Origin: Nitrospirota bacterium
GTDB lineage: Bacteria; NPL-UPA2; JAADIA01
Assembly (NCBI GenBank): GCA_013151555.1
Contig: JAADIA010000053.1
Location: 1 to 5,417 of the forward strand
DNA length: 5,417 nucleotides
Direction of reading: 5' to 3'
The translations under genes and the position numbers were made by a program. Within the stretch, counting starts at the first letter, position 1. Every line of letters starts with the position of its first letter. Under the pieces are notes generated by a model. It saw only the letters and a program-made list of their open reading frames with translations. It made no database searches and was not told where the DNA came from. Of this stretch, positions 1 to 4,907 are shown piece after piece.

Positions 1-66
1 CTGATTCTCCTGGGAAGTGGACTAATGGGATTGATAAGGTGGAGAAGAAAGAAGTCGGTGAGTTAA
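1..66 (+). CDS. C-terminal end of a protein with a PEP-CTERM-like sorting tail (5' partial)
   Basis: Reading from base 1 gives 21 codons followed by TAA at 64-66. The peptide is LILLGSGLMGLI followed by RWRRKKSVS: a short hydrophobic helix with a Gly-Ser-Gly turn and then a cluster of Arg and Lys at the extreme C-terminus. This is the layout of PEP-CTERM tails (typically PEP, then LLLLGSGLLGLA, then RRRK), which direct secreted proteins of Gram-negative bacteria to exosortase processing. The Pro-Glu-Pro motif itself would lie just off the left edge, so the class is inferred from helix and basic end only. A generic C-terminal membrane anchor is the alternative. The gene converges on trpE with 14 bases between the stop codons and no clear terminator in the gap. 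Confidence 0.6.
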   Translation: MILLGSGLMGLIRWRRKKSVS

Positions 67-80
67 GGAGTTATTTGTTA

Positions 81-1601
81 CTACTCTAATCCCTGTTCGG
101 CGATTTCGAGGGCTTTGAGGAGGGCTTTGGCTTTATTCTTCGTTTCCTGATACTCCTTTTCGGGACGGGAATCAGCGACAATTCCCGCTCCCGCCTGGAC
201 GTAGGCAGTATCTCCTTTCACCACAATGGTTCTAATGGTAATACAGCTATCCAAGTTTCCCGAGAAGCCGAAATATCCCACTGCTCCCGCGTAAGGACCT
301 CTCCTTGTCGGTTCCAGTTCCTCAATTATCTCCATGGCTCTCACCTTGGGAGCTCCGGTCACCGTCCCGGCGGGGAAACAAGCCTGGAGGACATTAAACT
401 GGTCTTTCCCTCTTTTCAGTTTGCCCACTACATTGGAGACAATATGCATCACGTGGGAGTATTTCTCGATGGTCATCATCTCATCAACGCGTACGCTGCC
501 GTAACGGCATACCCTTCCCACATCGTTCCTTCCCAGGTCAACAAGCATAATATGTTCGGCTTTTTCCTTGGGATCAGCCAATAGTTCCTTCTTTAAAATT
601 TCATCTTTTTTCTCATCCGCTCCCCGGGGTCTTGTCCCGGCGATCGGTCTTAAGGTAACCTTGCCCTTCTCAGCCCGGACCAGAATCTCCGGGGAGGAGC
701 CGATAATCTTCAAGTTTCCAAATTTCAGGAAATACATATAAGGCGAGGGATTGACCGACCGCAGAGCCCGATAGAGGTCAAAGGGATCTACCTTAATCTT
801 CTTCTCCCACCTCTGGGAGAGAACGACCTGGATAATATCCCCTGCTCTTATATAACCTTTAGCTTTCCGCACGCTTTTTATAAAACTTGTTTTGGTAAAG
901 TTAGATTTAAGCGGGGATCTGGTTTTCCTGCCCCGGGGCCGGGGAACAGCAAGGGCAGGTTTCCGCAACCGGGCGACAACTTCCTCTATCCTCTCCGTAG
1001 CTGATTTATAAGCTCTGTCCACCTGCCGGCGAGAAGGGATAGCGCTCTTTTCGATGAAAGCATGAGAGACAACCTTCATAGTATGATTGACATGGTCAAA
1101 GATCACCAAGCAAGAGCTGAAAACAAAGATACAATCGGGCAATTTCAGATCGTCAACGTTTTCCTGGGGAAGCGTTTCGAAGAAGCGGACCATATCGTAA
1201 CCGATATAACCTACCGCCCCTCCCGGGAAGCGAGGAAGTCCCGGGGAGATGACAGGCTTATATTCCGACATAATCTCTTTCAACGCTTGCAGGGGGTCGC
1301 CTTTAACGGTTATCGTCTCTTTCTTCCCATCCCGGATAATTTCCACCTTACTCCCTTTGCTTTTAAAGACGAGCTCGGAACCGCTTCCCAGGAAAGAGTA
1401 CCGGGCCAATTTCTCCCCTCCCTCCACGCTCTCTAAAAGATAGGAATATTCATGGTCGGCAATCTTCCGGAAGGCAGAGACCGGCGTCTCCATATCCGCC
1501 AATATCTCCCTATAAACAGGTATCAAGTTCCCCCTTTTAGCCAAGCGCCGAAACTCTTCCTTACTAGGAAAAAAAAGGGGACAGGCTACTTTTTTATCCA
1601 T
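81..1601 (-). CDS. trpE: Anthranilate synthase component I (TrpE)
   Basis: TrpE converts chorismate to anthranilate, the first committed step of tryptophan synthesis, using ammonia delivered by the glutamine amidotransferase subunit TrpG in the cytoplasm. The 506-residue length is normal for the family. The N-terminal domain carries the feedback-inhibition motif LLES (residues 55-58) within SYLLESVEGGEKLARYSF. The chorismate-binding domain has PIAGTRPRG (319-327), HIMLVDLGRND (350-360), the EKYSHVMHIVS stretch near 380, and PAGTVTGAPK (410-419), followed by GPYAGAVGYFGFSG. All key segments are present, so it should be active and Trp-sensitive. It starts with ATG six bases after the stop of the upstream CoA-activase gene, with only a weak GATGGG in place of a Shine-Dalgarno. 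The first ten residues (MDKKVACPLF) come from a repeat element; homologous proteins usually begin close to FPSKEEF. No trpG or other trp gene lies beside it, so its partner must be encoded elsewhere. Confidence 0.96.
   Translation of the reverse strand: MDKKVACPLFFPSKEEFRRLAKRGNLIPVYREILADMETPVSAFRKIADHEYSYLLESVEGGEKLARYSFLGSGSELVFKSKGSKVEIIRDGKKETITVKGDPLQALKEIMSEYKPVISPGLPRFPGGAVGYIGYDMVRFFETLPQENVDDLKLPDCIFVFSSCLVIFDHVNHTMKVVSHAFIEKSAIPSRRQVDRAYKSATERIEEVVARLRKPALAVPRPRGRKTRSPLKSNFTKTSFIKSVRKAKGYIRAGDIIQVVLSQRWEKKIKVDPFDLYRALRSVNPSPYMYFLKFGNLKIIGSSPEILVRAEKGKVTLRPIAGTRPRGADEKKDEILKKELLADPKEKAEHIMLVDLGRNDVGRVCRYGSVRVDEMMTIEKYSHVMHIVSNVVGKLKRGKDQFNVLQACFPAGTVTGAPKVRAMEIIEELEPTRRGPYAGAVGYFGFSGNLDSCITIRTIVVKGDTAYVQAGAGIVADSRPEKEYQETKNKAKALLKALEIAEQGLE
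1572..1592. repeat. Left inverted repeat arm
   Basis: This arm reads AAAAAGGGGACAGGCTAC plus TTT on the + strand and is flanked by further A residues outside and T residues inside. On the minus strand it encodes KVACPLF at residues 4-10 of TrpE, so the repeat is translated in this copy. Confidence 0.75.
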
Positions 1602-1607
1602 TACCCA

Positions 1608-2867
1608 TCACTTTTTCTTAGTCTTTCTCATAGTCTGATTGTTGATTACAATCCAAACACTTTCCCGACTCACATCCACCATAATAAGTTTACCATTTGG
1701 AGATTGACGAATAACACTATGGCCAAATCTCTCCAGCTCTTTTTCCCTTAAATAAAGGTTCATCCACACGGCTTTAAAGTAGCCTGTTCCCCTTTTTCGC
1801 CTTCTTTCTAGCAGGTCTACAAAAGCCTCCAGACGGGTTATCATGCCCGCTTCCCCGGTATGCTCATCAAGGATGAAGTTGAGGACCGGCATATCATAAT
1901 GGCGGCTCACTTTGGGAAGAATGCTCTGGGCAACAATCTCCGGCATACAAGTAAAAGGCATTAAATGAATGAGACCATCATAGCCCCGCTGCTTGGCGAT
2001 AATAGTATTTCCTACCGAGATGTTGCATTCCGCTCCCACATTATATCCCAAGTAAGGCTCCGCTGCTTTTAAGGCCCGGCTCTTTGACCTCCAGTTCCAG
2101 AAATCCAGATGGATGCGGTGAAGAATATTCTCACTTAACCAAAGGCACCTTACTACTTCCACTCCCATCTCACCTAATTTAGTCTCTATATTCAAATTGA
2201 CAAAGGGTTCCCAGACAACATAGATCTCTCCGGTAACGGCAATCCTTAAGGGACGACGGCTCCGGTCTTGTTTGATGTTCTTCAATAAGCTCAGGCTCTC
2301 TCTTCCAACCTCTCTTAACCGAGAAATGTTCTCCGATGCATCTATCATCTTGATCGACTGCTGGTATACCTTGGTCGTCTCTCCTCGATTCACTTCGCAA
2401 GGGCGAATCCGGTGGCTCCGCCGTTCAATTCCCTCACAAAGCCTCATCTTGCGCCAGCCCAGCCAGAAAGCAGAGACAATCTCCCTTCGGGATTTGTCCC
2501 GGCCAAGATCGGCCAACCCTCCCACAAACTCGTTGCCGGACCGATTGGTAAGAGTAATCATACGGAAATCGTAACCCAACTCCCTGAGAATAACTTGGTG
2601 TATTCGGGCATAAAAACCTAACCGGCAGGATCCTTTGCCACTATCCCCGACCATAAGAAGGGTATCCGCTCCGCTTTCCAACCCCTCAATAAAATTGCCC
2701 AGATTTACCTTAAAGGGCAAACAGGCAAATTCGGGAGAATGTCTCATTCCCAGGTTGAGAGTTCTCCGGCTCGTCGGAGGAGGAATAACGACCTCTTGCC
2801 CCAACCCTTCCAAGATAGCTTTAACAACGATATTCATATGTCCCATATGAGGGAAAGTGATTTTCAC
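1608..2867 (-). CDS. CoA-activase/2-hydroxyacyl-CoA dehydratase-related protein (DUF2229/COG3581 type) with an acquired C-terminal extension
   Basis: The protein resembles the COG3581 group, which is related to components of the 2-hydroxyglutaryl-CoA dehydratase system: an ATP-driven activase plus an iron-sulfur dehydratase, acting on acyl-CoA in anaerobes. Recognisable stretches are MKITFPHMGHMNIV at the start, VVIPPPTSRRTL (26-37), SPEFACLPFKVNLGNFIEGL (44-63), LLMVGDSGKGSCRLGFYARI (70-89), VTGEIYV (211-217), GLIHLMPFTCMPE (298-310) and DEHTGEAGMITRLEAFVDLLERR (334-356). Cys49, Cys81 and Cys307 are candidate cluster or active-site cysteines. The physiological substrate is unknown. The GTG start is chosen because the family begins MKITFPHMG and GGAGAGGA lies 7-8 bases upstream. 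Family-like sequence stops near residue 358; the remaining 60 or so residues, starting at RGTGYFK, are encoded by the inserted repeat element. trpE follows after 6 bp, so co-transcription is likely. Confidence 0.85.
   Translation of the reverse strand: MKITFPHMGHMNIVVKAILEGLGQEVVIPPPTSRRTLNLGMRHSPEFACLPFKVNLGNFIEGLESGADTLLMVGDSGKGSCRLGFYARIHQVILRELGYDFRMITLTNRSGNEFVGGLADLGRDKSRREIVSAFWLGWRKMRLCEGIERRSHRIRPCEVNRGETTKVYQQSIKMIDASENISRLREVGRESLSLLKNIKQDRSRRPLRIAVTGEIYVVWEPFVNLNIETKLGEMGVEVVRCLWLSENILHRIHLDFWNWRSKSRALKAAEPYLGYNVGAECNISVGNTIIAKQRGYDGLIHLMPFTCMPEIVAQSILPKVSRHYDMPVLNFILDEHTGEAGMITRLEAFVDLLERRRKRGTGYFKAVWMNLYLREKELERFGHSVIRQSPNGKLIMVDVSRESVWIVINNQTMRKTKKK
1776..1797. repeat. Right inverted repeat arm
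   Basis: This is the reverse complement of the left arm apart from one extra base (TGTTCCCC against TGTCCCC). On the minus strand it encodes KRGTGYF in the CoA-activase protein (around residues 358-364), exactly where the conserved family sequence ends. Confidence 0.75.
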
Positions 2868-2873
2868 TTAGAA

Positions 2874-2882
2874 TTCCTCTCC
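2874..2882 (-). promoter_or_regulatory. Ribosome binding site that fixes the GTG start of the CoA-activase gene
   Basis: On the minus strand the sequence GGAGAGGAA precedes GTGAAAATC by six bases (TTCTAA). This good Shine-Dalgarno match supports the GTG at 2867-2865 over the internal ATG codons at residues 8 and 11. Confidence 0.65.
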
Positions 2883-2980
2883 GGCATCAAATTAGTGCAT
2901 CTTCTGGGCGGTAAGCATAAAAAAGGTGCTAGGTTAAAAAACAATGTTTCTCAATCCTGCTCTCTTTGTGCTTCTCTTAG

Positions 2981-3009
2981 TATATATCACAGGCAAGCTT
3001 TCTTAGCAA
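2981..3009 (-). promoter_or_regulatory. Candidate promoter of the CoA-activase-trpE transcript
   Basis: On the minus strand TTGCTA (3009-3004) and TATATA (2986-2981) are separated by exactly 17 bp, and a TGA directly before the -10 box makes an extended -10 element. Transcription would begin near 2974 and leave a leader of about 107 bases before the GTG. In that leader I see no T-box core, no Trp-rich leader peptide and no attenuator-like stem pair. The promoter begins just after the terminator of the preceding group, as expected for the start of a new unit. Confidence 0.45.
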
Positions 3010-3010
3010 T

Positions 3011-3041
3011 AAAAAAAGAGCCGGTTTTATCCCGGCCCTTT
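3011..3041 (-). terminator. Rho-independent terminator of the regulator/small-protein transcript
   Basis: On the minus strand the stem GGGCCGG (3038-3032) pairs with CCGGCTC (3024-3018) around a 7-base loop and is followed by seven T residues (3017-3011). The one non-Watson-Crick pair is a G-U wobble in minus-strand RNA, but it would be an A-C mismatch in plus-strand RNA, so the terminator is directional. It lies about 65 bases after the stop of the four-cysteine gene. Confidence 0.85.
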
Positions 3042-3104
3042 CCTTCTTCCAAATTTTCAAAAAACCGCTATCTTGATAAATATCCTTATAAAGGCAAAAT
3101 CCTC

Positions 3105-3290
3105 CTATTCTTCTGTTTCTTCAGCTTTCTCTCCCTCCGGATAATGCCGGCAACGAATGTATTCATCCGTAAAGCAGGGATAACTATTAATATCCTCGGT
3201 ACTAATCTTCCGTTTACGATTTCCTGCTTTACAAACATAATGAAGGTCAGCCATACTGTGAGAAGCATCAAAGTAAGGACAATCACTCAT
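3105..3290 (-). CDS. Small four-cysteine protein, probable metal-binding
   Basis: I do not recognise a named family. The 61-residue product begins MSDCPYFD and has cysteines at 4, 20, 39 and 47, each next to an aromatic or basic residue (CPYF, YVCKAG, YPCF, RCRHYP). This spacing is typical of small cytoplasmic zinc or iron-sulfur proteins, and short proteins with CPYF near the start and a late C-x-x-Y are familiar from anaerobes; the metal role is inferred. The acidic tail EGEKAEETEE suggests a soluble protein, and no signal peptide or membrane segment is visible. A second frame covering nearly the same bases lacks any such pattern and was discarded. The gene lies 128 bp downstream of the XRE-cupin regulator on the same strand and ends just before a strong terminator. 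The start ATG has only a weak purine-rich tract (GAGAAAAGAATT) before it. Confidence 0.7.
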   Translation of the reverse strand: MSDCPYFDASHSMADLHYVCKAGNRKRKISTEDINSYPCFTDEYIRCRHYPEGEKAEETEE

Positions 3291-3328
3291 AATTCTTTTC
3301 TCTTTATTATAACGATCAATTTTCTCCT
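3287..3328 (-). promoter_or_regulatory. Possible minicistron with strong Shine-Dalgarno overlapping the start of the four-cysteine gene
   Basis: On the minus strand a consensus AAGGAG (3328-3323) is followed after four bases by TTG, then nine further codons, and TGA at 3289-3287. That TGA overlaps the ATG of the four-cysteine gene in the form ATGA. Such an overlap permits translational coupling and would compensate for the weak ribosome site of the downstream gene. A TATAAT at 3311-3306 lies in the same interval but has no good -35 at 16-18 bp, so a separate promoter is less convincing. The alternative is that the AAGGAG serves an in-frame ATT start at 3319 region, extending the four-cysteine protein. 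Confidence 0.25.
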
Positions 3329-3418
3329 TGCTCTTTTACTTAATACATGCACCGTTTTCTTAAGCGAAAGTTTAGTTTTTTTAAGTATTACTTCAGTTAA
3401 GGCTAAAAAAATAAACGC

Positions 3419-3967
3419 CTAAGACTCTGCCGGAGAAACAACCCAGATGACTACGGTCCTCCCTCGGCCGGTATTGTTCCATCCGTGAGGAAGTGAGGAA
3501 TTGAAATAAAGGCTATCTCCCTCTTCCATAACATATTTCTTATCACCCACGAACACTTCCATTTTTCCTTTTATCAGAAACACAAACTCTTCCCCTTTAT
3601 GCGAATAACGTCCCTTGCCTTGAATAGAGCCAGGTTCCATAGCAATAAGAAGAGGCTCCATTCTTCCTTTCGGAACATTCGGAGCCAAGAGACGAAAGAC
3701 AGCCTTGGAAGCAGCGCTGTTTAACTTTTTTCCCTCTCCCCTCTTCAGAAAAAGAATCCTCTGAGGTTCATATTTATCCTCAAAGAAATGGGTAAGAGCA
3801 ATCCCCAATGCCAAGCTGATCTTTTTCAAAGAGGAAATAGAAGGAGAGGCTATTTCTCTCTCCACCTGAGAGAGAAAACTTTCCGTATAGCCAGTCTTCT
3901 CTGCTATATCTTTAAGGGTTAAGCCCCGGTGCTTTCGCAACCTTCTTATTTTAGGTCCTAGTTTCAA
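3419..3967 (-). CDS. XRE-family transcriptional regulator with C-terminal cupin domain
   Basis: The 182-residue protein joins an N-terminal helix-turn-helix DNA-binding domain (about residues 5-63: IRRLRKHRGLTLKDIAEKTG, then YTESFLSQVERE) to a cupin_2 sensor domain (about 105-178). The cupin has the usual pattern SHKGEEFVFLIKGKMEVFVG, GDSLYF and LPHGWNN; His123, Glu127 and His161 are the likely metal or ligand-contacting residues. This class senses small metabolites and often controls its own gene and neighbours; the effector here is unknown. The start is TTG, preceded directly by two in-frame TAA codons, and the family's usual beginning (short lead then KIRRLRK) fits it. The ribosome site is modest (AGAGGG, 8 bases upstream). 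The gene has a strong promoter with an inverted repeat around it and is divergent from the DUF3786 gene. Confidence 0.93.
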   Translation of the reverse strand: MKLGPKIRRLRKHRGLTLKDIAEKTGYTESFLSQVEREIASPSISSLKKISLALGIALTHFFEDKYEPQRILFLKRGEGKKLNSAASKAVFRLLAPNVPKGRMEPLLIAMEPGSIQGKGRYSHKGEEFVFLIKGKMEVFVGDKKYVMEEGDSLYFNSSLPHGWNNTGRGRTVVIWVVSPAES

Positions 3968-3982
3968 TTATTAGGCCCTCTC

Positions 3983-4027
3983 TCTTGACAGATTTCATGA
4001 TACCAAAAGTCCCGAACTCTGTCAAGA
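3983..4027. promoter_or_regulatory. Perfect 10-bp inverted repeat, probable operator of the XRE-cupin regulator
   Basis: TCTTGACAGA at 3983-3992 is repeated inverted as TCTGTCAAGA at 4018-4027, with 25 bp between the arms. The upper arm covers the -35 box of the regulator's promoter and the lower arm covers its predicted start point. A dimeric repressor bound at both would occlude RNA polymerase, which fits autoregulation. Whether the regulator encoded here is the protein that binds is an inference. Confidence 0.5.
3997..4025 (-). promoter_or_regulatory. Sigma-70-type promoter of the XRE-cupin gene
   Basis: On the minus strand a consensus TTGACA (4025-4020) is followed after exactly 17 bp by TATCAT (4002-3997), a one-mismatch -10 box. 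The predicted start point is near 3990, giving a leader of about 22 bases before the TTG start codon. Confidence 0.75.
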
Positions 4028-4038
4028 TGATTATTTCC

Positions 4039-4064
4039 TTGATGTTACCATTTTGTGATATAAT
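4039..4064 (+). promoter_or_regulatory. Extended -10 promoter of the DUF3786 gene
   Basis: TATAAT at 4059-4064 is preceded by TG one base before it (TGATATAAT), a perfect extended -10 box. The best -35 candidate, TTGATG at 4039-4044, is only 14 bp away, so activity would rest mainly on the extended -10. The start point would be near 4071. The upper arm of the inverted repeat ends 12 bases upstream of the -35, close enough for the divergent regulator to affect it. Confidence 0.5.
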
Positions 4065-4070
4065 ACTTGT

Positions 4071-4187
4071 GTTAATCTTGATAATTCAATAAAATCCGAC
4101 TGAATCCGCAATTTTTAGGGCAGATTGCAGGGGAAGAATCACAGGAGATAGCCGAATATAACGAATATTATCCCAAGGAGACGACAG
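4071..4187 (+). other. Leader of the DUF3786 gene, no recognised riboswitch
   Basis: The roughly 115-base leader contains a small stem, CCGCAAT (4106-4112) with ATTGC-A-GG (4124-4130). It also has two 9-base direct repeats: AATCCG at 4094 and 4103, and CGAATAT at 4153 and 4162. I looked for cobalamin, TPP, FMN, c-di-GMP and T-box cores and found none. The leader ends with a consensus Shine-Dalgarno AAGGAG (4175-4180), seven bases from the ATG. Confidence 0.3.
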
Positions 4188-4801
4188 ATGAACACTGGCA
4201 GGACCGCCATTAACTTGGCCTGGAACAGGTTCTCTTCCCTTAATCCGGAGTTAGTAGCAAGAGCAGGTAAAGTAAAATACAGAGAAGATAAGTTTGAGGT
4301 CCCCTTTCTCGCAGATACATATATTATAGACAGGGAAAATCAAAAGGTCCTCAGGGATAAGGCCGAAGCAGGAGATTATTTCTCCATCCTTATTCTCCAT
4401 TACTTAATTGGAGTAAAAGATATACCTCTATCAGGAAAGATACTTTCTTTTAAGAATCTTCCCTCGGGTCGCTTTTACTTTTCCGCTTTTCGCCAGAGAA
4501 GTCTCCAACCATTAATTGAAACTTTCGGAAAGCGTCCGGGTTCCTTACTTGCCGCAGGAGAAGCTTTAGGGGCAGAGAAGTTTGCTCAGGGAGATGCCGG
4601 GATTACCGTGAAAGTATTTCCCATGTTGCCGTGCCGATTTCACTGGTCATCTGGAAAGGGGATGAGGAATTGCCTCCCGAGGCAACCATCCTCTTTGATG
4701 CCACAGCTTCGCAGATACTGGAGACAGAAGACCTCTCGGCTGCCGCAGGAATGCTTGTCCGGCGCCTGGTCAAGGAAAGCAAAGGGAACTTACGAGGATA
4801 G
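4188..4801 (+). pseudogene. DUF3786 protein gene, interrupted by a one-base frameshift
   Basis: DUF3786 proteins are about 200-residue cytoplasmic proteins of unknown function found mostly in anaerobic bacteria and archaea. Residues 1-145 match the family layout: AINLAWNRFSSLNPELVARAG, YIIDRENQKV, ILILHYLIG, GRFYFSAFRQRSLQPLIETFG and AQGDAGITVKVFP. From base 4620 the original frame continues with unrelated sequence to a stop at 4881-4883. The -1 frame instead carries the missing family C-terminus, HVAVPISLVIWKGDEELPPE, then ATILFDATASQILETEDL and MLVRRLVKES, ending at TAG 4799-4801. Restoring one C in the run TTTCCCATG (4617-4625) would give a full-length 204-residue protein. No slippery heptamer is in phase with the reading frame, so a mutation or a sequencing or assembly error is more likely than programmed frameshifting. 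Start choice is secure: ATG with AAGGAG seven bases before it. The gene is divergent from the XRE-cupin gene. Confidence 0.88.
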
Positions 4802-4879
4802 ACTCTTATCAAAATTTAGCAGCTGCAATTTCCGGGTTAACTTAACAAGAAAATTTGTCGCTTCGCTCCTCATTTCTTT

Positions 4880-4907
4880 TTGAGGGGGAAGATCTATCCC
4901 CCCTCAA
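4880..4907. other. GC-rich hairpin between the convergent DUF3786 and HAD genes
   Basis: TTGAGGGGG (4880-4888) and CCCCCTCAA (4899-4907) form a perfect 9-bp stem around a 10-base loop. It lies about 80 bases after the DUF3786 stop, and its right arm contains the TGA stop of the HAD gene (4906-4904). Neither strand has a T-run after the stem, so it is not a standard intrinsic terminator. It could still act as a 3' end stabiliser or assist termination for the two convergent transcripts. Confidence 0.45.

Larger units (their letters stand above)
1572..1797. mobile_element. MITE/REPIN-like element with inverted terminal repeats, spanning the activase-trpE junction
   Basis: The sequence starts (+ strand) with AAAAAGGGGACAGGCTAC followed by TTT at 1572-1592 and ends with the inverted copy AAAGTAGCCTGTTCCCC followed by TTTTT at 1776-1797. 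The arms are 21 and 22 bases and differ by a single inserted base. They enclose 183 bp with no transposase, so the unit is non-autonomous. Short AAAAAG...CTTTTT-type repeats of this kind resemble those mobilised by REP-associated (IS200-like, Y1) transposases; that link is an inference from general knowledge. The element covers the last 60 or so codons of the CoA-activase gene, the 6-bp intergenic gap and the first codons of trpE. The interior stays open on the minus strand up to the TGA at 1608-1610. I see no convincing target-site duplication, although the A-run on the left side makes this hard to judge. Confidence 0.6.

Noticed and set aside
1062-1436. Plus-strand open frames within trpE
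   Set aside because: They are antisense to a well-conserved gene, lack ribosome sites and show no recognisable domain.
3370-3416. AT-rich inverted repeat (GTTTAGTTTTTTT with AAAAAAATAAAC) after the XRE-cupin gene as a terminator
   Set aside because: The stem is almost all A-T with a bulge and a long loop, and such runs arise easily in this AT-rich gap. The clear terminator is further on, at 3011-3041.
3287-3421. Readthrough frame of 43 codons continuing in phase after the TAG stop of the XRE-cupin gene
   Set aside because: The regulator already ends where the cupin family normally ends. The continuation is lysine-rich and AT-driven, and no stem-loop or Sec/Pyl-type signal follows the TAG.
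2739-3422. Long plus-strand open frame of 227 codons opposite the activase start, the terminator and the four-cysteine gene
   Set aside because: It crosses a strong minus-strand terminator, a minus-strand promoter and two minus-strand coding regions, has AT-rich low-complexity content (runs of F, L, S, K) and resembles no family.
4617-4625. Programmed -1 frameshift site in the DUF3786 gene
   Set aside because: The zero-frame codons are TTT CCC ATG, so no X XXY YYZ heptamer is in phase, and I see no strong stem or pseudoknot right after it. A lost base explains it more simply.
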